A stretch of 64,000 nt of DNA from Hydrogenophaga sp. PAMC20947. GTDB taxonomy: Bacteria > Pseudomonadota > Gammaproteobacteria > Burkholderiales > Burkholderiaceae_C. The DNA lies in the NCBI RefSeq assembly GCF_004795855.1, contig NZ_CP039252.1, positions 3,596,001-3,660,000 of the forward strand, given 5' to 3'. Positions 8,750-17,747 of this stretch are shown here, piece by piece; positions within the stretch are counted from its first letter, which is position 1, and each line of letters starts with the position of its first letter. The position numbers and the translations under genes are program-made. Below the pieces are notes generated by a model. It searched no databases and was not told where the DNA came from. It worked only from the letters and a program-made list of their open reading frames with translations.

Positions 8750-10105
8750 TCACCCCGCTGCGGAGCGCTCCAAAGCCCCCACGTCGGCCGGTGCAAAGCG
8801 AACCTGGCGCACCAGGCGCCAGACGCAATACACAAAAGCAGCCGACGCCAGTGCCAGCGTGCCGTAGGCCACGCGCAAGCCCAGCCACTGGGCCAGACCA
8901 CCCATCAACACGCCGGCGACCTGAGAGCCCAGCGCAATGGCGATCATCAACAGCGCGGAGAGCCGGGGGGCATCGTGTGCAAAGGCCCGCAAAGCGATAC
9001 CGAGCAAGATGGGGAAGGCCACCGAGACACCCAGGCCTGCGCCAAAGTTGCACAAGGCCAGCCAGGCCCATGGCACGCCTGCTGGCGTGAGCCAGAGGGC
9101 CCACAACGACACCGCAGCCAGCACCCCCAGCCCCTGGATTTTCTGCTCCATGCTGAAGCGGCTGGGAAAGAAGGCCTGCCAGATGCGCCCGGTCACCATG
9201 CCGGCCATCAGGAAGCCCAGCACCAGGCGGGCCGACTGCTCGTTCACATCCAGGGTTTCGTGGGCATAGCTGACGAACCAGAAATACTGCCCCCACTCAC
9301 ACAGCCCCGCAAAAATGCCGGCCAACACCACCCAACGCACCACCGGCTGGCGCAACAGGCCCAGGTAACCATGGGCGACCGCAGACGCCATGGGCTGCCG
9401 AGCCCCGGCATCCGGCTCGGCGGCTGCTTCGACCTCCGCGTGTTTGGGGGCCATGGTCCGGGCGGGCGTTGGCGGAGCAACCGATACTGGGCCGCCCTGC
9501 CCACGAAACTGCACTGTGCTCAGACGCCGGGTCTGCAGCGACATGAACAGCATGCCCAGCAACAGCACACCGAAAACCGCGTAGGGCGCCCGCCAGCTCG
9601 TGCTCAGCCACAAGGCTCCGGTGACCAGCAAGGGCGAGATCACGGTCCCCAGGCTGTACCCCACGTCGACCAAGCCGATGATGCGGGTGCGCTGTTCGGG
9701 GTCGTCACTGAGCTCGGCCAGCAAACCGTGGCCCAAGGTGAAGAGTGCGGTCTCAAAGGTCGCAATCGACACCATGAACACCGCGAGCCAGAAGAAAGTC
9801 GACGCCAGCAATACCCCCACCAGCGAAACCACCACCAGCACGGTGTACACCATCAGGAGCTTGCGCGGCGGCCAGCGCTTCGCCACAGCGCCACCCAGCA
9901 GCGACCCGATCACGCTGCCCCCGCTCCAGATGGCCATCAGCCAGCCCACGTCCTGAAAAGACACGCCCATCTGGGCACGCAGGTTGGGCGTGACAGCGCC
10001 CAGCAATGCGCCAAAGGTGCCCCAAAGAAGGGCGCAGTAGAGGAAGAGCCAGCCCACAAAGGGCAGGTTGCGCAAAGGCGCCAGAAAAGAAAATGGGGAA
10101 GACAC
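8750..10105 (-). CDS. Major facilitator superfamily transporter
   Basis: A 451-residue transporter with 12 predicted helices in two six-helix halves. A long hydrophilic, Ala/Pro-rich central loop (about residues 205-250) separates the halves. After the second helix is GGAVAKRWPPRKLL, a variant of the MFS loop 2-3 motif. The start is a GTG at 10105. The gene ends about 70 bp before the efflux promoter and is not part of that unit. No substrate can be assigned; the neighbours (alr upstream) are not obviously related. Confidence 0.8.
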   Translation of the reverse strand: MSSPFSFLAPLRNLPFVGWLFLYCALLWGTFGALLGAVTPNLRAQMGVSFQDVGWLMAIWSGGSVIGSLLGGAVAKRWPPRKLLMVYTVLVVVSLVGVLLASTFFWLAVFMVSIATFETALFTLGHGLLAELSDDPEQRTRIIGLVDVGYSLGTVISPLLVTGALWLSTSWRAPYAVFGVLLLGMLFMSLQTRRLSTVQFRGQGGPVSVAPPTPARTMAPKHAEVEAAAEPDAGARQPMASAVAHGYLGLLRQPVVRWVVLAGIFAGLCEWGQYFWFVSYAHETLDVNEQSARLVLGFLMAGMVTGRIWQAFFPSRFSMEQKIQGLGVLAAVSLWALWLTPAGVPWAWLALCNFGAGLGVSVAFPILLGIALRAFAHDAPRLSALLMIAIALGSQVAGVLMGGLAQWLGLRVAYGTLALASAAFVYCVWRLVRQVRFAPADVGALERSAAG

Positions 10106-10266
10106 GAGCGGTATTCAACAAAGTGGGGGAGAACCCCACTGATTGTGGTCGGATGCGTGGGCCTTCGCGCCGCTGGCGCATCAAAAGAATCGCAGCGGTA
10201 ACTCAAGCCCCCGCGTGCGTCGGGCACGCCGGGGGGGAGCAAGGTCTCGTTGTTCCGGGTTGACGT

Positions 10267-11388
10267 TCAGGCTGCGACCATCGGCACCCGGGGCGCCACC
10301 GCGCACAGCAGCTCATAGGAAATGGTGCCCGCCGCAGCCGCGACTTCATCCACCGGCAAGGCCGCACCGGACACAGGCGAGAGGCCCCACAGCACCACCT
10401 CGGCGCCGATGCCCGCCGTGTCGCCCAACGGAGACAGGTCCACCGTGATCATGTCCATGCTCACCCGGCCCACCACCCGGGTGCGCACGCCGTTGACCAG
10501 CACAGGCGTGCCCGTCGGGGCATGGCGGGGGTACCCATCGGCATAACCGCAAGCAATGACACCGACCCGCATGGCCGAAGGCGCGGTGAACGTGGAACCA
10601 TAGCCCACCGTATCACCAGCCAGCACCGACTGCACACCGATCACCCGCGTGGACAACGTCATGGCAGGTCTCAGATCCCATCCGGCCGCCGTGTGCTCCG
10701 GGTGGTCGGGTGCACCGCCGTACAAGGCGATGCCCTCGCGCACCCAGTCCGCCGCCAGGGTGGACACCCCTTCGCCCCGCAGGGGCGTGTGCGCATGGCG
10801 CAGAATCGCCGCGCTGTTGCACAAAGAGCGCTCGCCGGGCAGATCGACTGTTGCGGCTTCAAACGCCGCCAACTGGTGCGCTATGCCGCGTGGCCCGTCG
10901 GCGTCGCTGAAGTGGGTCATGAGCGAAATCTCTTCCACCTGGGGCAAGGCATTGAGTCGGGCCCAAGCCGCACGGAACGCCGTGGGGGTGAAGCCCAGCC
11001 GGTTCATGCCGCTGTTGAGCTTGAGGAACACCCGGTGCGGGGCCTGTGTTTTGTGCGCCGCCAGCCAATCCAGCTGTTCGGTGCAATGCACGGTGTGCCA
11101 CAGCCCCAGGCGTGAACACAGTTCCAGATCCCGGGGCTCAAACACCCCTTCCAGCAGCAAGACAGGTCCGCGCCAGTCCAGGGCGCGGATGCGCTGCGCT
11201 TCTTCGAGGTCCAGCAAGGCGAAGCCATCGGCGCTGCGCAAGCCTTCAAAACTGCGCTCGATGCCATGCCCGTAGGCGTTGGCCTTCACCACCGCCCAGA
11301 CCTGGGCGTCGGGCGCCCTCACCCGGGCCTGGTTCAGGTTGTGGCGCAAGGCATCGAGGTGCACGGTGGCGAGAATGGGACGTGGCAT
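10267..11388 (-). CDS. alr: Alanine racemase
   Basis: A 373-residue fold-type III PLP enzyme that interconverts L- and D-alanine for peptidoglycan synthesis. Visible landmarks are the PLP-lysine motif [10 protein letters not shown] near residue 35, the metal/substrate-side [10 protein letters not shown] near 130, and the catalytic Tyr region VGYGSTF near 260. The frame is open further upstream, but the ATG at 11388 gives the normal N-terminus [17 protein letters not shown]. The gene is divergent from lplT across a 266-bp gap. It could be called alr or dadX; no D-amino-acid dehydrogenase gene is adjacent, which favours alr. Confidence 0.92.
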   Translation of the reverse strand: MPRPILATVHLDALRHNLNQARVRAPDAQVWAVVKANAYGHGIERSFEGLRSADGFALLDLEEAQRIRALDWRGPVLLLEGVFEPRDLELCSRLGLWHTVHCTEQLDWLAAHKTQAPHRVFLKLNSGMNRLGFTPTAFRAAWARLNALPQVEEISLMTHFSDADGPRGIAHQLAAFEAATVDLPGERSLCNSAAILRHAHTPLRGEGVSTLAADWVREGIALYGGAPDHPEHTAAGWDLRPAMTLSTRVIGVQSVLAGDTVGYGSTFTAPSAMRVGVIACGYADGYPRHAPTGTPVLVNGVRTRVVGRVSMDMITVDLSPLGDTAGIGAEVVLWGLSPVSGAALPVDEVAAAAGTISYELLCAVAPRVPMVAA

Positions 11389-11654
11389 GGTTAAGGTACT
11401 TCCATTGATCAAATAGACCTCCGCCGCATTTGTCAGCGACAGGCAGATGTGGCGACTTTCCAGGACGGCGGTCAAACTTCGCACCGCGTCAAGCGCGGCT
11501 GATGCGCCGCACCCACAGGAACCGTTTGGTATTACAGGCTGTCACAAATGGCATGCTATAACCAGCAACCCTTGAGACAGTACGCCGGACTTTCGCACAA
11601 AACAGCCGCCAGAAGCCCTGCGCTTGGCCCCAAACGGCGCACAAAATCATCCCC

Positions 11655-12938
11655 ATGAAGCGCGGCTTCTACACCATCATGACGGCGCAGTTTTTCAGCT
11701 CCTTGGCTGACAACGCGCTGTTTGTGGCCGCCATCGAGTTGTTGCGCAGCCGCGGCGAGCCCAACTGGCAAGCCGCCGCATTGGTGCCGCTTTTTGCCTT
11801 GTTCTATGTGCTGCTGGCGCCTTTTGTGGGCGCCTTCGCCGACGCCAAGCCCAAGGGCCATGTCATGTTCCTCAGCAACGCCATCAAGGTCGGTGGTTGC
11901 TTGCTGATGCTTGTGGGTGTGCACCCACTTCTCGCCTATACCCTGGTGGGGCTGGGCGCTGCAGCCTACTCTCCCGCCAAATACGGCATCCTCACCGAGT
12001 TGCTGCCACCATCCCAGCTGGTCAAGGCCAACGGCTGGATCGAAGGCCTGACCATTGCATCCATCATCCTGGGTGTGTTGCTCGGCGGCCAGCTGGTGTC
12101 CCCCTGGGTGTCCACCCAATTGCTGGCGGTCGACCTGCCCGGCCTGCACACCGGCATCCACCACCCGGCCGAAGCCGCCATCGCAGCCCTCATGCTGGTC
12201 TACGCCCTGGCCGCCTGGTTCAACACCCGCATCCCGCTGACCGGCGTCACCCCCCGGCCCATGCCCAAGAACCCGCTGGCCCTGCTGCCCGACTTCTGGC
12301 GCTGCAACACCCGCCTGTGGCGCGACCGCCTGGGCCAGATCTCGCTGGCGACCACCACCCTGTTCTGGGGCGTTTCGGGCAACCTGCGCTACATCGTGCT
12401 GGCCTGGGCCGCCGCCGCCCTGGGCTACTCCACCACCCAGGCCTCTTCGTTGGTGGGCGTTGTGGCTGTGGGCACCGCCGTGGGCGCGGTGGTGGCGTCC
12501 ATGCGCATGCGTCTGGACCAGGCCACCCGCGTGATGCCCCTGGGCATCGCCATGGGCCTGTTGGTCATTGGCATGAATTTCATCGACAACGTCTGGGTGG
12601 CGGCCCCGTTCCTGGTGCTGCTGGGCGGGATCGGCGGCTTCATGGTGGTGCCCATGAATGCCTTGCTGCAACACCGGGGTCACAACCTGATGGGTTCAGG
12701 TCGCTCGATCGCGGTGCAAAACTTCAACGAGCAAGCCTGCATCCTGGTCTTGGGCGCGCTGTACAGCTTCTCGACCGCCTCGGGCCTGTCGGCCTTCGTC
12801 GCGATCACCGCATTCGGCGTGGTGGTCGCCGGCTTCATGTGGCTGATCATGAAATGGCACCAGCACAACGAGCGCACCCACCCTCACGAACTGGAACGGT
12901 TGATGGAAATCGCGCGACGGGACGACCTGCACGGGTAG
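11655..12938 (+). CDS. lplT: Lysophospholipid transporter LplT
   Basis: A 427-residue MFS-type protein matching LplT. The N-terminus MKRGFYTIMTAQFFSSLADNAL and the following AFADAKPKGHVMF loop are characteristic. LplT flips lysophospholipids (lyso-PE, lyso-PG) across the inner membrane for re-acylation. In enterobacteria it is paired with the acyltransferase Aas, but no aas or plsC gene follows here. It is divergent from alr. Downstream is a dispersed repeat element. Confidence 0.9.
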   Translation: MKRGFYTIMTAQFFSSLADNALFVAAIELLRSRGEPNWQAAALVPLFALFYVLLAPFVGAFADAKPKGHVMFLSNAIKVGGCLLMLVGVHPLLAYTLVGLGAAAYSPAKYGILTELLPPSQLVKANGWIEGLTIASIILGVLLGGQLVSPWVSTQLLAVDLPGLHTGIHHPAEAAIAALMLVYALAAWFNTRIPLTGVTPRPMPKNPLALLPDFWRCNTRLWRDRLGQISLATTTLFWGVSGNLRYIVLAWAAAALGYSTTQASSLVGVVAVGTAVGAVVASMRMRLDQATRVMPLGIAMGLLVIGMNFIDNVWVAAPFLVLLGGIGGFMVVPMNALLQHRGHNLMGSGRSIAVQNFNEQACILVLGALYSFSTASGLSAFVAITAFGVVVAGFMWLIMKWHQHNERTHPHELERLMEIARRDDLHG

Positions 12939-12944
12939 CGGTGG

Positions 12945-13035
12945 CTCCCCCTGCGCCGCGCTGGTGTGCGTCACCCCTCAAGGGCGATGCTGGCGGCCTG
13001 GCAAAGCCAGTTCCGCGGCATCCTGGGTTGAGACA
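12945..13035 (+). repeat. Dispersed intergenic repeat, copy A
   Basis: The copy begins about 7 bp after the lplT stop. Its core runs from a GTCACCCC element through GGCGATGCTGG to a hairpin CTGGCAAAGCCAG and then GCGGCATCCTGGGT. The same order of blocks occurs at 14961-15045, inverted at 15088-15168, and at 43744-43826. It is non-coding and lies between genes each time. The small internal palindrome around GGCAAAGCC is the best conserved part. Confidence 0.7.
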
Positions 13036-13157
13036 CCGCGCGCAGGAAAAGGGCTTGATTTCGCTGCGCTGGGCCAACAGCTCGATCCGCGAAGTCACGC
13101 GGGTCTAAAAACAGCGGCCCCCTTGACGGCGTCGCAGGGGGCGCTTCGGGCGTGGGT

Positions 13158-14279
13158 TTAAAACCCGCCGAGGTTGGTTTGCTCGAATCCGTCCAGGTTG
13201 ACCAGCCGGTGTTGCGCCAGCACCTTGTACAGATCGGACTCGGCCACCGACCGGGACAGGTAAGCATCGCTGCCGGCCAGGCCGGCCTTGATGCGGTCCA
13301 TGCTGCCCGCGGTCGGGGCGAACATCATGACCACGGGGGCCAACCCATTGGGCAGTTTGCGCTGCTTGGCAGCGCGGCACACCGCATACGCGTCGGGCTC
13401 GCCGCTGAGGCGATCGATCACCACCAGCCGGTAGGCGTGGGCCTTGAGCATCGCCAGCGCCTGTTTGGCGTCGCGCGACCAGTCGATCGCGAGCTCGTAT
13501 TTTTTGAAGCGCTTGTGCAGAATGCGCCCTTCGACCAGGCTTTCGGCCACCAGCAGCACCTCGCCGCGTTGCACCTCGGGCACCGGAGATTCCCTGCGTT
13601 CGTCGTTCGTGCGCCCCATTCGCGACCGGGAGAACCGCGAGACAGGCGCCTGTGCAGCTGGCGTAGGCAACTCCTCCAGCCCACCAAAATCGGTCACACC
13701 CATCACGCCTGGGCGTGCCATGCGTGCAGCGACTGCAGGCGTGGGGGTGCTCGGCGCTGGTGTGGCCACGGGTGCCGTCGCCAGCCGGCGCATCATGGGC
13801 CGGGTCGGGGCGAATTCGGTCTCGGCACCACGGCCACGCACCGGCTTTATCGGCAACAACGGCGCCTTGGCGCTTACCCATGGCTCGGTGGCCGCAAAAC
13901 TGCGGTCGCCGCCATTGCGGGGGGCGACAGGGGGCGCATTGGATGCAGGGGCAGGGGTCGCAGCACGACGCACCCCCACGAGAACGTCCATGGCCGAGAG
14001 CACTGAGACCAGCTTGACGGGCTTGCGCTGCATGGGCCAACCCGTACCGCCGTCGTGAGAACCCACCAACAAAACCTTGCCGCCAAGGTCCGCATACCGA
14101 ACCAGATGCAATGCCTGGGCGTTGTCGGAGTTGACGATCAAGACCTCAGCGTCCATGACCTCGTCTTGCACAAGGTATGCCGGAGGCCGGCGCGCAGCCA
14201 GGCGAAAGAACGATTCAAACGTCGCTGCCTCGTTTTGTGCAAACCCCACCAATGCCACTTTATAAGAAGCGTTGCCCAT
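13158..14279 (-). CDS. Protein with N-terminal and degenerate C-terminal receiver-like domains
   Basis: A 373-residue soluble protein starting MGNASYKVALVGFAQ. The first 100 residues look like a divergent receiver fold, ending LVSVLSAMDVLVG. A low-complexity Ala/Pro/Arg linker of about 120 residues follows. The C-terminal 125 residues resemble a CheY-type receiver (VLLVAES ... LVVIDRLSGEPDAY ... AYLSRSV). The acidic pair is reduced to one Glu and the invariant Lys is Arg, so normal phosphotransfer is doubtful. No kinase or output domain is nearby. An earlier in-frame start exists, but the ATG at 14279 fits the domain start. Function unknown; perhaps a signalling scaffold. Confidence 0.65.
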   Translation of the reverse strand: MGNASYKVALVGFAQNEAATFESFFRLAARRPPAYLVQDEVMDAEVLIVNSDNAQALHLVRYADLGGKVLLVGSHDGGTGWPMQRKPVKLVSVLSAMDVLVGVRRAATPAPASNAPPVAPRNGGDRSFAATEPWVSAKAPLLPIKPVRGRGAETEFAPTRPMMRRLATAPVATPAPSTPTPAVAARMARPGVMGVTDFGGLEELPTPAAQAPVSRFSRSRMGRTNDERRESPVPEVQRGEVLLVAESLVEGRILHKRFKKYELAIDWSRDAKQALAMLKAHAYRLVVIDRLSGEPDAYAVCRAAKQRKLPNGLAPVVMMFAPTAGSMDRIKAGLAGSDAYLSRSVAESDLYKVLAQHRLVNLDGFEQTNLGGF

Positions 14280-14467
14280 CAAACCGCCTTGATTCAATAA
14301 TACGAAGGGACTCACTATTCCTTCTGATCTGAAGTATGCCCGTTTTGCGGTCGAGGCCCCAAACTGCACCGGCCATGTAAGCTTGCAAAGCGTGAGCAAT
14401 GTCCGGCTCACGCAACGCCGTGTGGCCCTTTGACGCCCCATTGCCCATTTTGAAAGGCGACCCGAGC

Positions 14468-14959
14468 ATGTCCAAAAATGTCGAAATTTATGACTTTGAA
14501 GCCCTCTCCATCGACGGCAAAATCGTGCCCTTGCAGCGTTTCCGGGACCGCGTCCTGCTCATCGTGAACACCGCCAGTGCTTGCGGCTTTACACCTCAAT
14601 TCGGTGGCCTGGAAAAGCTGCACCAGACCTATGGCAAGCAGGGCCTGACGGTCCTGGGCTTTCCTTGCAACCAGTTTGGCAGCCAGGACCCGGGGTCCAA
14701 CGATGAAATTGCGGGCTTTTGCCAGCTCAATTTTGGCGTGACCTTTCCCATGATGGAAAAAATCGACGTCAATGGCGCCGACGCCCTCCCGCTGTACCGC
14801 TGGCTCACCGCCGAAGCCCCAGGGCTGCTGGGCAGCAAGGCCATCAAATGGAATTTCACCAAATTCCTGGTCGGCAAAGACGGGCATGTGATCAAACGCT
14901 ACGCACCGCAAGACGCGCCCGAGAAGCTGGCCAAAGACATCGAAGCAGCTTTGGAATAG
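14468..14959 (+). CDS. Glutathione peroxidase family protein
   Basis: A 163-residue thioredoxin-fold peroxidase that reduces H2O2 and organic hydroperoxides. The peroxidatic Cys39 is in NTASACGFTPQF, the Gln motif is GFPCNQFG, and the Trp/Asn motif is WNFTKFLV. It has Cys rather than selenocysteine, as in BtuE-type bacterial enzymes, which often use thioredoxin as reductant. The ATG at 14468 begins the conserved MSKNVEIYDF. A 7-bp inverted repeat (CGTGAGC/GCTCACG, 14391-14412) lies upstream between this gene and the divergent receiver-like gene. Repeat copies follow the stop codon. Confidence 0.92.
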   Translation: MSKNVEIYDFEALSIDGKIVPLQRFRDRVLLIVNTASACGFTPQFGGLEKLHQTYGKQGLTVLGFPCNQFGSQDPGSNDEIAGFCQLNFGVTFPMMEKIDVNGADALPLYRWLTAEAPGLLGSKAIKWNFTKFLVGKDGHVIKRYAPQDAPEKLAKDIEAALE

Positions 14960-14960
14960 C

Positions 14961-15045
14961 CCCCGCGCCAGCTGCGCCGTCACCCCCCAGGGGGCGATGC
15001 TGGCCGACCGGCAAAGCCGGATCGACGGCATCCCGGGTCAAGACA
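14961..15045 (+). repeat. Dispersed intergenic repeat, copy B
   Basis: This is the same family as copy A: GTCACCCCCCAGGGGGCGATG, then CCGGCAAAGCCGG and GACGGCATCCCGGGT. It starts directly after the glutathione peroxidase stop codon. It faces copy C, and the pair together fill most of the 208-bp convergent gap. The internal CCGGCAAAGCCGG can form a short hairpin. Confidence 0.7.
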
Positions 15046-15087
15046 TTTCTCGCCGGACACATTTCGAAGCTGAAGTGGCTTGATACC

Positions 15088-15168
15088 AGGGCACCGCGGA
15101 GCTGGCTTTGCCAGGCCGCCAGTGCCACCCCTGGGGGGTGACGGCGCAGCTGGCGCAAGGGGTTCCCC
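15088..15168 (-). repeat. Dispersed intergenic repeat, copy C (inverted)
   Basis: Read on the minus strand this gives GCGCCAGCTGCGCCGTCACC, then CTGGCAAAGCCAG and CGCGGTGCCCTGG, matching copies A and B. It ends against the lrgB stop codon. Copies B and C are inverted about 40 bp apart between two convergent genes, so the transcript from either strand could fold into a large stem. This may serve as a two-way terminator or mRNA 3'-end stabiliser. Confidence 0.7.
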
Positions 15169-15926
15169 TAGACCCAGCGCAGCAACCATCCCGCCACCAG
15201 CGGCAAGGCCACCGCGCTGAACAGCGCCGACAAACCCATGGCCAATCCGGCGAACGCTCCCGCCTCTTCGTTCACCTGAAACGCTCGCGCGGTACCGATG
15301 CCGTGGGCGGCCGTGCCGAGCGCAAAACCCCGCACGACAGGATCGTGAATGCGCAAGAGATCAAACAGCCAGCGCGCACTGGCGGCACCGAGAATGCCGG
15401 TGCACACCACCAGCACGGCGGTGAGTGAGGGCAGGCCTCCGATCTTCTCTGCGATACCCATGGCCACCGGCGCAGTGACCGATTTGGGCGCCAATGAAGC
15501 GAGCGTCACCTTGGAGGCCCCCAACAGCCAACCCACACCGACCGCCGTCACCGTGGCGGCCAAAGTGCCCACCACCAGCCCACCCAACATGGGCAGCCAC
15601 AGGCGCTTGATGCGCGCGAGTTGCTCCATGAGCGGCACAGCAAGGGCCACGGTGGCCGGGCCCAGCAGGAAATGCACGAACTGCGCGCCTTCGAAATAGG
15701 TGGCATAGGGCGTGCCCGTGGCCCAGAGCAAGGTGCCCAGGGCGATCACCGACAGCCCCACCGGATTGGCCAGCGAGTGAAACCCGCTGCGCCGGTAGAG
15801 CAGAAAAGCTGCGTGGTAGACCAGCAGCGTGATGCTCAGGCCCAGCAACGGCGTGGTCGACAGGTAGACCCACACATCGGACAGGCGCGCGACCGCAGCG
15901 GTGGTGAGTGGCAAGCCCTCGTTCAT
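15168..15926 (-). CDS. lrgB: LrgB/CidB family membrane protein
   Basis: A 252-residue protein with about seven hydrophobic helices and the LrgB signatures PKSVTAPVAMGIAEKIGG and GTAAHGIGTARAFQVNEE. LrgB works with LrgA/CidA-type small membrane proteins in a holin/antiholin-like pair, or in metabolite (pyruvate/glycolate) export. The start codon overlaps the lrgA stop, indicating translational coupling. The plant homologue PLGG1 transports glycolate/glycerate, and the next genes downstream of this locus encode glycolate oxidase subunits; that link is suggestive only. Confidence 0.88.
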   Translation of the reverse strand: MNEGLPLTTAAVARLSDVWVYLSTTPLLGLSITLLVYHAAFLLYRRSGFHSLANPVGLSVIALGTLLWATGTPYATYFEGAQFVHFLLGPATVALAVPLMEQLARIKRLWLPMLGGLVVGTLAATVTAVGVGWLLGASKVTLASLAPKSVTAPVAMGIAEKIGGLPSLTAVLVVCTGILGAASARWLFDLLRIHDPVVRGFALGTAAHGIGTARAFQVNEEAGAFAGLAMGLSALFSAVALPLVAGWLLRWV

Positions 15927-16285
15927 GACCTATCGCCTGGGTTGGGGGCAACGCGCTTCATCAACCAAGCCATGGTGAGTGCCGCACTGGCCAGGCCCAC
16001 CCAGGTACTGATCACCAGCGCCACCCCGATCGCCAACGCTTCGTCGCCCAGTCGCTGCAAATGCAACATCACACCCACGCCAGCGGGCACAAACAGCAAG
16101 GAGAAGTGCTGCAACAAAGTCTGCGCGGTGGGCTTGATCGCCTCGAGAATCGAGGGCCGAGCCACCAGCGTCAGCAGCAAAAATGCCATGCCCACCACCG
16201 GCCCCGGTATCGGCAGGCCCAGCGTGCGCACCAGCGTTTCTCCCAGGAGCTGAAAGACGAGCAAGGTAGCGAGTGCAGGGATCAT
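15923..16285 (-). CDS. lrgA: LrgA/CidA family holin-like protein
   Basis: A 120-residue membrane protein with four hydrophobic segments starting MIPALATLLVFQLLGE, with the family's LPIPGPVVGMAFLL motif near residue 26. It forms the small partner of LrgB, encoded just downstream with a 4-bp overlap. The pair is proposed to oligomerise in the inner membrane and modulate murein hydrolase activity or metabolite flux. No regulator of the LytSR or CidR type is visible nearby. Confidence 0.87.
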   Translation of the reverse strand: MIPALATLLVFQLLGETLVRTLGLPIPGPVVGMAFLLLTLVARPSILEAIKPTAQTLLQHFSLLFVPAGVGVMLHLQRLGDEALAIGVALVISTWVGLASAALTMAWLMKRVAPNPGDRS

Positions 16286-16418
16286 GGGGTGAATTTAACT
16301 CCCTCCGCACCGTCTTTGCCGTCAGCACCCAAAGGGGCGGCACCGGCGGCCCGCCCTGAGCCCGTCGAAAGCCAGCGCAAAAACACCTTGGGCGAAGACG
16401 CATGGCGCGGGAGGAGGG

Positions 16419-17651
16419 TCAAACCTTCAAGGCGTCGTCGAGCAATTCGATCCAGTGGCGCACAGGGGTTTCGGTGCCGCTTTGCAGATGGGTGATGCAG
16501 CCGATGTTGGCGCTGGTGATGACCGCGGGCTTGAGCTCGCTCAGGTGATCGAGCTTGCGGTCGCGCAGCTGGTAAGACAGCTTGGGGTTGAGCACCGAAT
16601 ACGTACCGGCCGAGCCGCAACACAGATGCGCCTCATTTTTGGCCACCATCACGGTAAACCCCAGCTCGCCCAAATGCTGCTCCACGCCGCCTTTGAGTTG
16701 TTGACCGTGCTGCAAGGTGCAGGGAGGGTGAAAGCCCACCACCATCTTGGCGTCGGGCGCTTTCGCCAGCTTGGGCTTGAGAACCGGTACCAGCGCTGGC
16801 AGCAACTCGCTCAGATCTTTCGTGAGCTCACCAATGCGCTGGGCCTTGGCCGCGTAGGCAGGGTCGTCGCCCAGGATGTGGCCGTATTCCTTCACCGTGA
16901 CACCGCAGCCCGACGCGTTCATCACAATGGCCTCGACACCCGATTCGATGTGTGGCCACCAGGCGTCAATGTTGGCTCGCATTTCCGCCTTGCCACCGTC
17001 CTGGTCGTTCAAGTGAAACTTCACCGCCCCGCAGCAGCCGGCCTTCACTGCGATCACGGTCTCGATGCCAGCGGCATCCAGCACGCGCGCGGTGGCGGTG
17101 TTGATATTGGGCATCATCGCTGGCTGCACACAGCCGGCCAGCATGAGCACCTTGCGCGCATGCGTCTGCCTGGGCCAGGCGCCTGCATCCTGCCTGGCCG
17201 GTACTTTGCTTTTCAAAGCCGCTGGCATCAGCGGGCGCACCATCTGTCCCAGCTTCATGGCGGGGCCAAACAGCGGCGAAGGCAGGCCCTCCTTGAGCAA
17301 CCACCGCACGGCCTTTTCGGCCGCCGGGCGCTCGACCTTTTCATCCACGATTTTGCGGCCAATGTCGATCAGGTGGCCATAGTCCACCCCGCTGGGGCAG
17401 GTGGTTTCGCAATTGCGGCAGGTCAGGCAGCGGTCCAGATGCATCTGCGTTTTGCGCGTGGGCTCAGCCCCTTCAAGCACCTGCTTCATCAGGTAAATGC
17501 GCCCACGCGGCCCGTCGAGTTCGTCGCCCAGCAACTGGTAGGTCGGGCAGGTGGCGGTGCAAAACCCGCAGTGCACACACTTGCGCAAAATCGCCTCGGC
17601 GGCACGGCCGTCGGCGCGGGCCTGGTATTCGGGGGAGAGATTGGTTTGCAT
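16419..17651 (-). CDS. glcF: Glycolate oxidase iron-sulfur subunit
   Basis: A 410-residue protein with two ferredoxin-type 4Fe-4S motifs near the N-terminus (CVHCGFCTATCPTY and CLTCRNCETTCPSG). Two CCG-type Cys-rich domains follow (GCVQPAM ... AGCCGAVKFH and HPPCTLQH ... LCCGSAGTYSVL). GlcF passes electrons from the GlcD/GlcE flavoproteins to the quinone pool during oxidation of glycolate to glyoxylate. The ATG at 17651 gives the standard MQTNLSPEY start. It follows glcE by about 96 bp on the same strand; glcD is not in the window. Confidence 0.93.
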   Translation of the reverse strand: MQTNLSPEYQARADGRAAEAILRKCVHCGFCTATCPTYQLLGDELDGPRGRIYLMKQVLEGAEPTRKTQMHLDRCLTCRNCETTCPSGVDYGHLIDIGRKIVDEKVERPAAEKAVRWLLKEGLPSPLFGPAMKLGQMVRPLMPAALKSKVPARQDAGAWPRQTHARKVLMLAGCVQPAMMPNINTATARVLDAAGIETVIAVKAGCCGAVKFHLNDQDGGKAEMRANIDAWWPHIESGVEAIVMNASGCGVTVKEYGHILGDDPAYAAKAQRIGELTKDLSELLPALVPVLKPKLAKAPDAKMVVGFHPPCTLQHGQQLKGGVEQHLGELGFTVMVAKNEAHLCCGSAGTYSVLNPKLSYQLRDRKLDHLSELKPAVITSANIGCITHLQSGTETPVRHWIELLDDALKV

Positions 17652-17747
17652 GTTGATCAGGTTAAGTCCGATGCCGAGCCGCCCCAAGCCGGGTTTGTGC
17701 CCCCATGGAGGGCCGCGACCCACGCAGCGGTGAAGCGTGGGGGCTCA

